Positions 9,201 to 16,446 of a DNA stretch of 35,021 nucleotides are shown here, in pieces (the stretch's first letter is position 1; each line of letters begins with the position of its first letter). Origin of the DNA: CAZVIJ01 sp964626735 (GTDB lineage Bacteria; Patescibacteriota; Dojkabacteria; JAOAGR01); contig CAZVIJ010000013.1 in the NCBI GenBank assembly GCA_964626735.1, forward strand, positions 1 through 35,021. The letters are read 5' to 3'. The notes under the pieces are model-generated. The model worked only from the letters and a program-made list of their open reading frames with translations, was not told the origin of the DNA and did no database searches. A program made the position numbers and the translations under genes.

Positions 9201-12200
9201 GATGAACATCGCCGTATTCATATTGAAGTCTGATGCTTGTCTCGTCTTAAAGGTAATGCCGCCGCCTCCGCCCGATGCGTACCTCGATGATTCGATCGTT
9301 GCGGTCGTTGCCCCTGAAGTGTTGTCGATAAATTTAAATCTGCTTGGCCCATTCGCGCTTGTTGAACCGAGGGACAATTGGCTTGCGTACTCGTTTCCCG
9401 AGGCATCACCATCGACCCGAAGCGCTTCGTGTCCTGCTGAGAACGAACCTCCGGATACGAGCATTCGATCGGTGAGGGAACTGAACGAGCTGGATCCGAC
9501 ACCGAGCCGTCCGTTAGAACTGTCCCAATAGAAGGTGCTCGCTGAGGTTAATCCATAGGTACCGCTGAAGTAGGCAACTTGGTTCGTCGTTCCCGATCCG
9601 CCTAGGCCTGCTGCCGTACCGGCACAATTGCCGTTATCCAAACATACCGTTCCCGATGAATTAGGAAACGTATATGACCTGTTGCTCGAAAGGGTACCGA
9701 CATCGAAATTACCGACGAACGTACCGTCATTACCCAGCATCTTGAGTTGCGAGTTGGTATTGTTGAGGAAGAGGTTGAATGCGCCGGTCTGATTCCATTC
9801 CGCGGTCAGGGCACTCAACGCGAGCGATGGTGTTGCGCCCGCAGAGCCTGAACCGCTAACCGCGATTCCGCTGCCGCCGCTGAGCGTCGCAAGATAATTA
9901 CCGGTTGTCTCAGTACCGAGGGCGACGGTACCGGCTGAAACTGCGCCCGAACCGTTTACCTTAAGGATGCCGTTCGCATAGTTACCGAACGTAACACTTC
10001 CCGATGCGGATAAGCCGCCGCCGACTGACACCAGCGATCCGTTGTCGGAGATGATTGAATCACCAACAGCGCTCCCGCTCGTGAAAACCGGTACTTTCCC
10101 GGCAGTTCCCGTTCCGCCGAGACCCGAGTACGTTCCCGAACAATTTCCCGATGAATCGCACACGGTTCTGTTGCCCCAGTACAGATTTCCCGAAGGTGCA
10201 CTCCCGGCAGCGGAAGTATTCAACAGATTATTTACGCCTGCCGCGCCGAGGCGAATCGATCCGGTGACATCGAGCTTGCCTGCAGAAACCGAAGAAGCGC
10301 CGATGGCAACCGAGCCTCCCGATGGATTGAGCAGCAAATTACCCTTGGTAACGTTCGTCGTGGAATCAATCGTCAAATTGTCTGACGCGTTCGTGCCGCC
10401 GTTTATCGTTTGACCGCCTGCTTTTCCGGTTGAGATATTGCTCGTGAGCGTGTTGCCTGAATACGTCAAACCGGTCGAGAACGTTATTGGAGTTTGGTAA
10501 TCGACGCCTGCCGTCAATGGAGCCTGATAATCCGTACCGGAAACGGCGGTCGAGACGGCACCCGTCGATGCCGCAACTTTGAGAAGTCCTCCTGCTGTCG
10601 TGAATGCGCTATTCGTAAAGTTAATCGTGCCGCTTGCGGAGAAATTGCCGCCGACGCTCACGAGCGTTCCGTTGTCTGTGATGATCGAGTCTCCGATATT
10701 GTATGTGCCGGTAAACTTCGAGAGTTTGTTGGTCGTACCGCTTCCTCCAAGGCCAGCTGCCGATCCGGCGCAGTTTCCGCTGTCGAGACAGACCGTACCC
10801 GTCTGATTAGGAAACGTATACGTTTTATCCGCGTCAAGCACGCCGACATCGAAGATACCGCTCGCAGTTCCTGTCGAGCCGGTATTTCCCTTAATTTTCA
10901 ACTGGGAATTCGCGTTATTGAGGTAGATGTCTTTTGCGCCCGTTTGATCCCAGTCGGCAGTGAGTGCCCCTAAAGCGACCGACGGGGTCGCACCTTCCGA
11001 CCCGGAGCCCGTGACAGTTACGCCGTTGCCGCCGCTCAACGTTGCCAGGTAATTCCCGGTCGTGTCGGTACCTAATGCAACGGAGTCGCCGTTTATGGAA
11101 ACTACACCGGTGCTGCCGATTGCGATATCTCCCGACAGCGCTCGTGTCGTCCATTGCGTGCCGTCGGCAATGAGTACGTTACCGGAGGTTGGAGTCGTGG
11201 TGCCGAGAAGGTTGCCGTTTATTTTAGCGACGGTGGGATTCGGATAGGTGCCGGAAAGATCTCCGCCTGCCGCCCCGCCCGGAGTGACTCCCGTAATCGT
11301 CACTTCCGATGCGCTGGTAATTCTTCCTTTAGCGTCGACCGCTATCTGCGGAACCTTGGTTGCGGATCCGTATGTTTGGGCGGTCACTCCGGTCGATGCG
11401 AGCGTAAGAGCTCCGGTGCTGCTGATTGTCGCGTCGTTCGAGAGAGAAACGAAGGTCGGTGCGCCTGAAGCGTTTCCGATAAGCAATTGTGCGGAGAGCG
11501 GCGCAAGCGAAGCGAGGTTGCCGCTTGAGTTGCTGGTAACCACGCCAGTGCCGAAAGCCGAGAAGGTTACGGAACCCGATGATGTTATTCCAGTTGCTGC
11601 CGCAATCGCGCCTGACGAATTTACCTGGAATTGGCTTGTCGCTCCAACCGATAGAGCGGACGACGGAGATGCAGTACCGATACCCAACCTATTATTTGCG
11701 CTGTCCCAGTAGAACCCTGATGTTGCCGCTACGGTCGCGGAGCTCGACCAATACGCGAGCTGACCAGTAGTACCGGTACCGCCAACTGCAGCACCGCTTC
11801 CGCCTCCGGTACAATTTCCCGAAGTATCGCATAATTCACGATTGCCCCAATAAAGCGTCCCCGATGGAGCGCCTCCCGCTGCTGTGGTATTCAAGATATT
11901 ATTGGCTCCTGCTGCGCCGAGTCGGACCGAACCGCTTACATCAAGCTTCGCTCCGGGTGACGCGTTGCCGATACCGACATTCGTGCCGTTATCGTACACG
12001 AGCGAGTCGCCAAGCGCATAGGTCCCGCTGAATTTCGGCAAGTAATTTGCGGTTCCCGATCCGCCGACGCCGGCACCGGTTCCTGCACAATTTCCCGATG
12101 TGTCGCAGACTTGCTTGTTGCCCCAGTAAAGGTTTCCGGTAGCCGCTCCACCAGCTGCGGATGTGTTCAAGACATTATTCGCGCCGGCAGTGCCGAGTCG

Positions 12201-14822
12201 CAGGCCGCCCGCGATATCGAGCTTTTGCGAGGGGAGCGATGTTCCGATACCGACATTACCCGCTGTCGGATTGAGGAGAATATACCCTTTCGATACGTTT
12301 GTCGTGGAATCGATAGTGAGATTGTCGGATGCGGCTGTACCGCCGTTAAGCGTCTGTCCTCCTGAAACGCCGGTTGCGTAATTGCTGGTGATCGTTCCCG
12401 AGGAATTGGTTAAGCCGGATGAGAAGGTTAGCGCAGATTGCTTACTGTTGAATATTGTCCAATCGCCTGACGACAGGTAGCCGTTTGTCGATCCGTTCGC
12501 TTGGCTGATGGAGTACGCGCCGGTTGACGAATTATACGAGAGTGGGGCGGAAGCAGAGAAAGCCGCTCGAGCCCGGGCATCGGTATAATATTGGTTCGTC
12601 CCTTCGGGGACTGCAGTCGTATTCAATGTAGCAAGGGTATGATCGCCGCGTATATATTGCAAAGAGGTGCCGGTCGGTAATCCGCCTCCTGCAGCGGCAG
12701 CGTCGAATCGTGCCCAGTCGGCTGCACTCAAGTAACCGTCAGCTGAACTCGTTGCTACGGGTAGCGAAAAATTACCCGTTGACGAATTGTAGGCAAGCGG
12801 GGCCGAAGCGGTAAGCGAAGTTCGCGCGCGAGCCGTAGTGAAATATAGGTTCGAGCCTTCAGAAAGGTTCGTTGTCGTTTTACCTGAGAATGCCGTATCA
12901 AACCTGCCTCCCGTCCAATAGAGATTGGTTCCTTCCGGAACAGCTGTCGTGTTGAGCGTTTGCCACGATTTGTCTCCCCGGTAGTATTGTGCGGTCGTTC
13001 CTGCCGCGAGCGAGCCTTCTTTATTGCTAAAGGTATTCCAATCTGCCGATGAGAGGTATCCGGATGTCGAAGTTGTTGCTTGGGTGATTGCAAAGGTACC
13101 CGTTGAGGAATTGTAGGTCAACGGACTTGTTGCGGCGAGTGCTGCTCGAGTGCGGGCATCGGTATAATAGAGATTAGATCCTTCGGTTAAGTTGGTGGTT
13201 GTCTTCGACGAGAAATCGGTATTGAATCGTGAGGAGGTATAGTAAAGATTGAGACCTTCTGGAACCGCCGTTGTGTTGAGCGTTTGCCATGTCTTATCGC
13301 CCCGGTAATATTGGAGCGCCGTTCCGTTGACGATCGTCGATTCCTTTCCGTTTAGCGCCGTTTGCAAATCCGTTTGGTTTGAGAGCGTCCCGGTGATATT
13401 TCCCCAAGAGAGCGTATTAGGCCATGAGCTGATACATGAATTGTTGATGCAGAAGCCTGTTGATGACGCGATATTGCCGTTGACTTCAAGCTTATTGCTT
13501 GCAGACGGTGTTGCCGTCCCGATTCCAACCGAGGTACCGTTGTCGAAAATGGATGAGTTGCCGAGCGTCGTCGAGGTACTGAACTTCGGGACATAGTTCG
13601 AGGTTCCGGTACCGGTAAGGGAAACACCGTTACCACCGCTGCAGTTGCCGGTAGAATCGCATAACTCCCGATCACCCCAATACAAGTATCCTGTCGGAGA
13701 ACCTGCTGCGGATTGGGTTCCAATTAAGTTGTATGCACCCGGATCGCCAACCCGAATTGCTCCATCGACGTCGAGCGCCGCTTCCGGACCGCTCGAACCG
13801 ATTCTCACGTGATTGGTCAACGGGTCGAACGATAGGTAGGAATTTGCTACCCAATCCGTTCCGTTCCAATAGAGCGTTTGACCTACCGTATTGCCGGGGG
13901 CAAGCGTGAGCATTTCTTGATTGTCCCGATAGATTTTTCCGGTATAGCTCAAATTCCCTGCAGTCGAAAAGTTTCCGATTGTCGAAACATTTCCTGCGGT
14001 CGAGACATTTCCGGTTTCGTCTACTTTAAATGCTGAATTTTGACCGACCGAGAGCAGTGCCGTCGGTGTCGTCGTTCCGATGCCTACTTTCGAGACCGTG
14101 CCGTCAAGCGTTGCGACATTGGCGTTTTTCAAGAAACCGCTGTCGGGCAGGCTGTTCGAAATGCTGACTTGATTCGTATTCGGATTGGTTGTTATGTTAA
14201 TGCCGCTTCCCGCAGTGATCGTAAGATTCTCGACGCCCGACTTGGGGGTAAGCGCCGTGGTAGTTCCGCCGCTGAGGACAGCCAGATTTTTAAAAACCGT
14301 GGGATTCCCGAGATCGCCTGATAGACCGATCTTATCGCCGGTTATATCGATACCCGGTCCTGCCTTCAAGGTAACGTTGCCCGTCAATCCTTGGAACGAA
14401 GTAACGCCGGTATTGGAAATAACCGGGGCTTGACCTTGGCTTACTTGAATTCCTGAACCTCCGGTAATGTTATTGACGACATTCGACGCGAAAATTTTAC
14501 CCTGCCCCAAATCGATGTCTTTGCCGATTGCTTGGATATTGTTGTTGAACGTCGCCAAGCCTTCGACATTAAGCGAGCTGTTTACCTTGGCATCTTTATT
14601 GAAGATCGTTTCTACGTTAAATGAGACATCTCCGAGCATTTGCCGGTCCGACGCTAATAATCTGTTGGTAGAATTCGTTTGCTCGCCAACATCAAGCTTC
14701 TGCTCCTCCTTGAGACGGTTGGAAGTATAGACAACAACGCCGACGCCAGCTGCCACGAAAATGGCAGCCGCAAGACCAATTACCCGGTATTTGGCGATTG
14801 TGGCCTTTACTGTTTTGAACAT
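6180..14822 (-). CDS. Giant TM-anchored tail-fibre-like putative adhesin with S74 chaperone domain
   Basis: 2880 residues. Residues 15-33 form one N-terminal membrane segment after a basic start (TVKATIAKYRVIGL), with no lipobox. The body is a long series of phage-tail-fibre-like modules: several PEGTNLYYTDARxR units (about 12,560-13,350), GYLSSADW units, six modules of form LGAAGxNNxLNTSAAG, LYWGN and CDxSGNC, and two of form YTFPNxxGTVC and CLDxGNC. Near residues 2515-2600, SDARLKENIQDIPYG, PVSFTWKD and LGLIAQEV identify a Peptidase_S74 intramolecular chaperone domain, which in phage fibres drives trimerisation and self-cleavage. Unusually it is followed by about 280 residues: a coiled coil (about 2600-2690), a beta-rich domain and a TPTPS tail. 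A trimeric surface adhesin is inferred. A TTGAGT-17-TACATT promoter lies upstream. The stop lies inside the convergent gene. Confidence 0.88.
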   Translation of the reverse strand: MFKTVKATIAKYRVIGLAAAIFVAAGVGVVVYTSNRLKEEQKLDVGEQTNSTNRLLASDRQMLGDVSFNVETIFNKDAKVNSSLNVEGLATFNNNIQAIGKDIDLGQGKIFASNVVNNITGGSGIQVSQGQAPVISNTGVTSFQGLTGNVTLKAGPGIDITGDKIGLSGDLGNPTVFKNLAVLSGGTTTALTPKSGVENLTITAGSGINITTNPNTNQVSISNSLPDSGFLKNANVATLDGTVSKVGIGTTTPTALLSVGQNSAFKVDETGNVSTAGNVSTIGNFSTAGNLSYTGKIYRDNQEMLTLAPGNTVGQTLYWNGTDWVANSYLSFDPLTNHVRIGSSGPEAALDVDGAIRVGDPGAYNLIGTQSAAGSPTGYLYWGDRELCDSTGNCSGGNGVSLTGTGTSNYVPKFSTSTTLGNSSIFDNGTSVGIGTATPSASNKLEVNGNIASSTGFCINNSCISSWPNTLSWGNITGTLSNQTDLQTALNGKESTIVNGTALQYYRGDKTWQTLNTTAVPEGLNLYYTSSRFNTDFSSKTTTNLTEGSNLYYTDARTRAALAATSPLTYNSSTGTFAITQATTSTSGYLSSADWNTFSNKEGSLAAGTTAQYYRGDKSWQTLNTTAVPEGTNLYWTGGRFDTAFSGKTTTNLSEGSNLYFTTARARTSLTASAPLAYNSSTGNFSLPVATSSADGYLSAADWARFDAAAAGGGLPTGTSLQYIRGDHTLATLNTTAVPEGTNQYYTDARARAAFSASAPLSYNSSTGAYSISQANGSTNGYLSSGDWTIFNSKQSALTFSSGLTNSSGTITSNYATGVSGGQTLNGGTAASDNLTIDSTTNVSKGYILLNPTAGNVGIGTSLPSQKLDIAGGLRLGTAGANNVLNTSAAGGAATGNLYWGNKQVCDTSGNCAGTGAGVGGSGTANYLPKFSGTYALGDSLVYDNGTNVGIGNASPGAKLDVSGSVRLGAAGANNILNTTAAGGAPSGTLYWGNRELCDTSGNCTGGGSGAAVGGTGTTGQLAYWSSSATVAATSGFYWDSANNRLGIGTASPSSALSVGATSQFQVNSSGAIAAATGITSSGSVTFSAFGTGVVTSNSSGNLASLAPLSAQLLIGNASGAPTFVSLSNDATISSTGALTLASTGVTAQTYGSATKVPQIAVDAKGRITSASEVTITGVTPGGAAGGDLSGTYPNPTVAKINGNLLGTTTPTSGNVLIADGTQWTTRALSGDIAIGSTGVVSINGDSVALGTDTTGNYLATLSGGNGVTVTGSGSEGATPSVALGALTADWDQTGAKDIYLNNANSQLKIKGNTGSTGTASGIFDVGVLDADKTYTFPNQTGTVCLDSGNCAGSAAGLGGSGTTNKLSKFTGTYNIGDSIITDNGTLVSVGGNFSASGTINFTNSAFTTAGGLLKVAASTGAVSTAVSGTDYQAPLTAGVDYQTPITFSTGLTYSGNTLTSNISTGKAGGQTINGGTNASDNLTIDSTTNVTKGNLLLNPSGGSVAIGASSVSAGKLDVTGSIRLGAAGVNNLLNTSAAGSAPSGNLYWGNRTVCDSSGNCSGTYSGLGGTGTAGKVPVFTSGSAVGDSIISDNGSLVSVGGGLSASGSVTFGNYANGILKVNGSGAVSAGTVALGTETTGNYLATLSGGSGIAVSGSGSAGATPSLALSALTAEWNQTGAFNLFLNNTNSQLKMLGNDGTFVGNFDVGTLSSNRSYTFPNSSGTVCLDNGNCAGTAAGLGGSGTTNQVAYFSGTYGLTSASTFYWDSSNGRLGVGSSSFSSLTDRMLVSGGSFSAGHEALRVDGDASGNEYASQLSLGSTSANGPSRFKFIDNTSGATTATIESSRYASGGGGGITFKTRQASDFNMNTAMFIDRAGYVGIGNTNPGSLLDVSGAIRLGTAGANNTLNTSAAGGGPTGTLYWGNRSLCDSSGNCSSTYQAPLTPGTDYQTPLTFSTGLTNTSGTVTNNISTGVAGGQTINGGTAASENLTIDSTTNGSKGNVYINPSGGAVAIGSGSVSAGKLDVAGSIRLGAAGTNNLLNTSAAGGAASNNLYWGNAQVCTDAGNCPGGSGTVAGTGTAGRSTRWAVGGANIENGSINDQGSAVGLTIDSSLRFGFGNTGPSYKVDIINNSASQFRVGFDTSNYFTASASSTGLTTFDAVGSGAGFMFSDSVTVSSAGGLLLGANGVTNGLLTFYSSGAGETAPTIQANASGDLNLNAATGIVNIGSGTGDILFDPVNNNMVANLGGTGNFVINDSGITFATFDNNGNTTFDYQNATGNAVTVNGNTMTTGKALALSSTSNALSSGGLLDASATASATSTAFTGNVANVSLTQTNNGGAALSMTGKVLNVSRNLTVNNTGNTYTVSGEAFAVTDAFTQTSGTLTNSSNTASITRSCPSGLTCSGSFLLLNGDTTGTDAAGLTVTKTAGTLTSGIVVGSGTQTITNGLYIGSTGVTTDIRLQNGATIDNDTSGVLKLTAGTSVNTTATILPTTDNTANLGSGSFRFNTVYASTGTINTSDARLKENIQDIPYGMEQIMKLHPVSFTWKDKKGMTPKLGLIAQEVQPVVPNVVNEDKYLGIYYSDLIPLLIKGVQEQQTALTDSTSTSLSLKTQVDSLLTKYDATVEATDSRIAKLEKDVKALQDQVATKSTSALAPADGDALTVIETRTSQLEQRIDVVEAKIDGMMKNGAILPKLTVKGLSQLANVDVSGELKVGDIQLAKNEINTKTGLLKIQADALNGVELFGGKTTFDNKTGDIKTEGSVTAAKVGVEAQDDENLSAGTGKIDAGDITLVIKTKAVTKDSLVFVTASTKTSRILNVTDKKPGESITIEMDKEDKKDVEFSWFIVEQSVKPASADTKDKVTPTPSAIAPPKQSSSL
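8600..13660 (-). repeat. Internal modules with eight CX5C cysteine pairs
   Basis: Inside the adhesin gene six copies of an LYWGN...C-x5-C module lie near 13,650, 12,100, 11,820, 10,150, 9,030 and 8,630, and two YTFPN...C-x5-C modules near 10,780 and 9,630. The consensus is CDxSGNC. Most copies are followed by G-rich text and a line of the form KxxxFxxxxxxGDSIxxDNGxxVxxG. DNA similarity between copies is high enough that recombination between modules is plausible. Confidence 0.75.
12560..13350 (-). repeat. Phage-fibre-type PEGTNLYYTDAR repeat block
   Basis: Repeating protein units NTTAVPEGTNLYYTDARxR, APLxYNSSTGxxxI, GYLSSADWxxF and YYRGDKSWQTL recur within this block of the adhesin gene. The same short phrases are typical of tail-fibre shafts of tailed phages. 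Confidence 0.7.
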
Positions 14823-14858
14823 GTAAGAAGGAGCCGAAATTTCTTTTCTGCTCCTTAC

Positions 14859-14887
14859 AATGTATGAAATTTCGCGTTGATACTCAA
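14859..14887 (-). promoter_or_regulatory. Promoter of the adhesin gene
   Basis: On the minus strand TTGAGT (14887-14882) and TACATT (14864-14859) are separated by 17 bp. The predicted +1 is near 14852, leaving a leader of about 29 nt without a convincing Shine-Dalgarno. Two 9-mers, CGAAATTTC (14835-14843) and GAAATTTCG (14866-14874), form an inverted repeat flanking the -10, a possible regulator site. Confidence 0.45.
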
Positions 14888-14945
14888 TAGTTGTGAGTGC
14901 TTACTATTGCCCGAATTGATGCAGATAGCGGCGTGACGTGCGATC

Positions 14946-14979
14946 AAAAAAAACGGAACGCCGCGTAGGCGCTCCGTTT
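14946..14979 (-). terminator. Rho-independent terminator of the ArsR-SRPBCC operon
   Basis: Read on the minus strand, a 12-bp stem (arms 14968-14979 and 14951-14962, one mismatch, 5-nt loop) is followed by a run of eight T. It lies 17 bp after the stop of the 14996-15481 gene and separates that operon from the adhesin gene. Confidence 0.85.
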
Positions 14980-14995
14980 GATATCTAATCTGAAA

Positions 14996-15481
14996 TTATC
15001 CGAGCATTTCAGCGAGTTTGTCGAGCTGCATATTGAATCCTTCTTCGACTCCCATCGCTACTACTTTTTCCAAGTCCTCAAGCTTGTCGAATTTCGTAAC
15101 GCTCGTCATTTTTGTCGAGCCGTCTTCTTCGCTGAACGTTACCGTTACCTGCATGCTCGGCATGCTTTCGTTGACGACTCCGTTTTCGTCGCTGAATGAA
15201 TCGCGATATACGATTTTCTCGGGCTCTACGATTTCAATGAACTTCGCGACGCTCCACGCTTGAATTTTCTCGGCAGCACCGGGCATAAATCCTTCCATCA
15301 TATAAAGCCAGGTACCTCCCGGTACAAGTTCGTATGTTTTTACCGTCGTGGTCCACTCTTTCGGGCCCCACCACTTTTCGAGGAGCTCTTTTTGCGTCCA
15401 TGCGTTCCAAACGAGTTGACGCGGTGCATCGAATACTCGTTCCATGGTTAGTTCGTTGGTTTGTTTGTTGATTGTTGACAT
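14996..15481 (-). CDS. SRPBCC/AHSA1-family protein (second copy in operon)
   Basis: 161 residues. The opening ERVFDAPRQLVWNAWTQKE followed by LEKWWGPKEW and VPGGTWLYMM is the signature of AHSA1-type START/SRPBCC proteins, which form a helix-grip fold with a hydrophobic ligand cavity. No membrane segment. It is the third gene of an ArsR-led operon, a pairing seen in many bacteria, but the ligand and reaction are unknown. It is related to its upstream neighbour in the same positions (FDAP, WWGP, GGxWxYxxxGF) yet clearly diverged. The 89 bp between the two genes consist almost wholly of TTGG/TTAG tandem repeats and contain no Shine-Dalgarno, so how this reading frame is initiated is unclear. A strong terminator follows. 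Confidence 0.88.
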   Translation of the reverse strand: MSTINKQTNELTMERVFDAPRQLVWNAWTQKELLEKWWGPKEWTTTVKTYELVPGGTWLYMMEGFMPGAAEKIQAWSVAKFIEIVEPEKIVYRDSFSDENGVVNESMPSMQVTVTFSEEDGSTKMTSVTKFDKLEDLEKVVAMGVEEGFNMQLDKLAEMLG

Positions 15482-15486
15482 GAGTT

Positions 15487-15594
15487 TTGGTTAGCTGGTT
15501 AGCTGGTGGGCTGGTTAGCTGGTTGGTTAGTTGGTTAGTTAGTTGGTTAGTTGGTTGGTTGGTTGGTTGGTTAGTTAGTCAGTTGGTTGGTTAG
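15487..15594. repeat. TTGG/TTAG tetranucleotide tandem repeat tract
   Basis: About 108 bp of near-perfect 4-bp units (TTGG, TTAG, with some CTGG/TTAGC variants) on the plus strand. It fills the gap between the two SRPBCC genes and runs into the last codons of the upstream one, including its TAA stop at 15571-15573. It is the only microsatellite I see in the window. Confidence 0.9.
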
Positions 15595-16041
15595 GAGGTT
15601 GTTGAGGCGGTTGTGGGTTTCGTTCATGCCTTTTTCCATGCCGCTTGCGATCATTGCATCGCGATCTTCGATTGATGAGAATTTGGTCGTGAATCTTGCG
15701 TATGTTTTTCCGTCTTTTTCCTCGAACACGCCTGTGTCAATAGAGACGTGGCCGGGGAAGGGATCGTATTCGAAGGTATACGATATTTTCGTCATCGGTT
15801 CGATCTCCTTGAATTCCCCATGGAATCCTTCGCCGTCCACGACATATCTCCATTCCCCGCCGACGGTAAAGTCGAGTTTCTCGACGACGGTGGTTGTTCC
15901 ATTCGGGCCCCACCATTGCTCTACCAGCTTAGGATCCGAATTTGCCTTCCAGAATAGTTCAAGGGGGGCGTCGAATGTTCTCTCGTACGATATTTCCGTA
16001 TCAGATATTATTTTTACTTTACTTGTTTTTGATTGTTCCAT
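15571..16041 (-). CDS. SRPBCC/AHSA1-family protein (first copy in operon)
   Basis: 156 residues. ERTFDAPLELFWKANSDPK, VEQWWGPNG, VGGEWRYVVDGEGF and the C-terminal FSSIEDRDAM...GMEKGMNETHNRL match the AHSA1 helix-grip family. The ATG lies one nucleotide after the stop of the arsR gene, so translation is probably coupled. The last seven codons (LTNQLTN) and the TAA stop are encoded by the tetranucleotide repeat tract. The tail of the protein is therefore repeat-derived, and slippage just before the stop would change the C-terminus. The domain itself is complete without these residues. Substrate unknown; ArsR-AHSA1 pairs are often described as stress- or ligand-responsive, but nothing here fixes that. 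Confidence 0.88.
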   Translation of the reverse strand: MEQSKTSKVKIISDTEISYERTFDAPLELFWKANSDPKLVEQWWGPNGTTTVVEKLDFTVGGEWRYVVDGEGFHGEFKEIEPMTKISYTFEYDPFPGHVSIDTGVFEEKDGKTYARFTTKFSSIEDRDAMIASGMEKGMNETHNRLNNLLTNQLTN

Positions 16042-16042
16042 G

Positions 16043-16381
16043 TTACTTTTTCGTCTTTGATTCGTTGGCTAACTTTTTTTTCTCCTCTTCCAAAAGTTTA
16101 TCGAGCTTCTCAAACCTATCGTTCCACTTCGATGCAAGCTTTTGGGCCCATTCTTCAAGCTGGCGCATCGACTTGGTGTTCAGTCGGTAGATTCGTTGTT
16201 GGGCTTTTTTTTCCATTATTAACAAATCAGCTTCCCTTAGGATTTTGAGATGCTGCGATATTGCAGGGGCACTAATAGAAAACTTTTTCGATATATCCGT
16301 TGCCGTAAGGGAACCACGTTCCGACAGCAGCTCTAGAATTCTGCGCCGGTTTTGGTCCGATAGGGCATAAAATATATCCAT
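16043..16381 (-). CDS. ArsR-family winged-helix regulator
   Basis: 112 residues. Residues of about 3-75 form the ArsR/SmtB winged helix: YALSDQNRRRILELLSERG, then the recognition-helix region SAPAISQHLKILREADLL and a wing with QQRIYRLN. It has no Cys and no His cluster suitable for metal sensing, so it belongs to the non-metal ArsR group that commonly precedes AHSA1 genes. The C-terminus is a charged coiled-coil-like tail rich in Lys and Glu. It is the first gene of a three-gene minus-strand operon. Its promoter, TTGACT-17-TAGTAT, ends 6 nt before the ATG (leaderless). A perfect 9+4+9 palindrome covers the -35, so autorepression is likely, possibly together with control of the divergent gene at 16447. 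Confidence 0.9.
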   Translation of the reverse strand: MDIFYALSDQNRRRILELLSERGSLTATDISKKFSISAPAISQHLKILREADLLIMEKKAQQRIYRLNTKSMRQLEEWAQKLASKWNDRFEKLDKLLEEEKKKLANESKTKK

Positions 16382-16387
16382 GAAGTG

Positions 16388-16416
16388 ATACTAAACCAAC
16401 TAGTTAATTAAGTCAA
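16388..16416 (-). promoter_or_regulatory. Promoter of arsR operon
   Basis: Minus strand: -35 TTGACT (16416-16411), 17-bp spacer, -10 TAGTAT (16393-16388). Six nt separate the -10 from the ATG, so the predicted +1 is the A of the start codon. Confidence 0.7.
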
Positions 16417-16426
16417 CACTTAATTA
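16405..16426. promoter_or_regulatory. Palindromic operator, probably for the ArsR regulator
   Basis: Perfect inverted repeat TAATTAAGT-CAAC-ACTTAATTA. It overlaps the -35 of the arsR promoter and lies just upstream of the -10 of the divergent gene, so one bound dimer could affect both. Confidence 0.7.
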
Positions 16427-16434
16427 TATTTTGC

Positions 16435-16440
16435 TACAAT
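16435..16440 (+). promoter_or_regulatory. -10 box TACAAT for the 16447 gene
   Basis: TGC-TACAAT ends 6 nt before the ATG; predicted +1 is at the start codon. Confidence 0.6.
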
Positions 16441-16446
16441 ACACCT

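Noticed and set aside
7450..11770. Several long open stretches on the plus strand inside the adhesin gene (for example 7450-8235, 10494-10973, 11248-11712).
   Set aside because: They are antisense to highly repetitive codons of the adhesin, have no start signals, and their products are low-complexity Val/Pro/Ala sequence.
14823..14945. Small RNA or riboswitch in the gap upstream of the adhesin gene.
   Set aside because: Only short AT-rich palindromes are visible; a promoter and terminator explain most of the gap.
15487..15594. Possible CRISPR or origin-type iterons in the repeat tract.
   Set aside because: The unit is 4 bp with no spacers, so it is a microsatellite.
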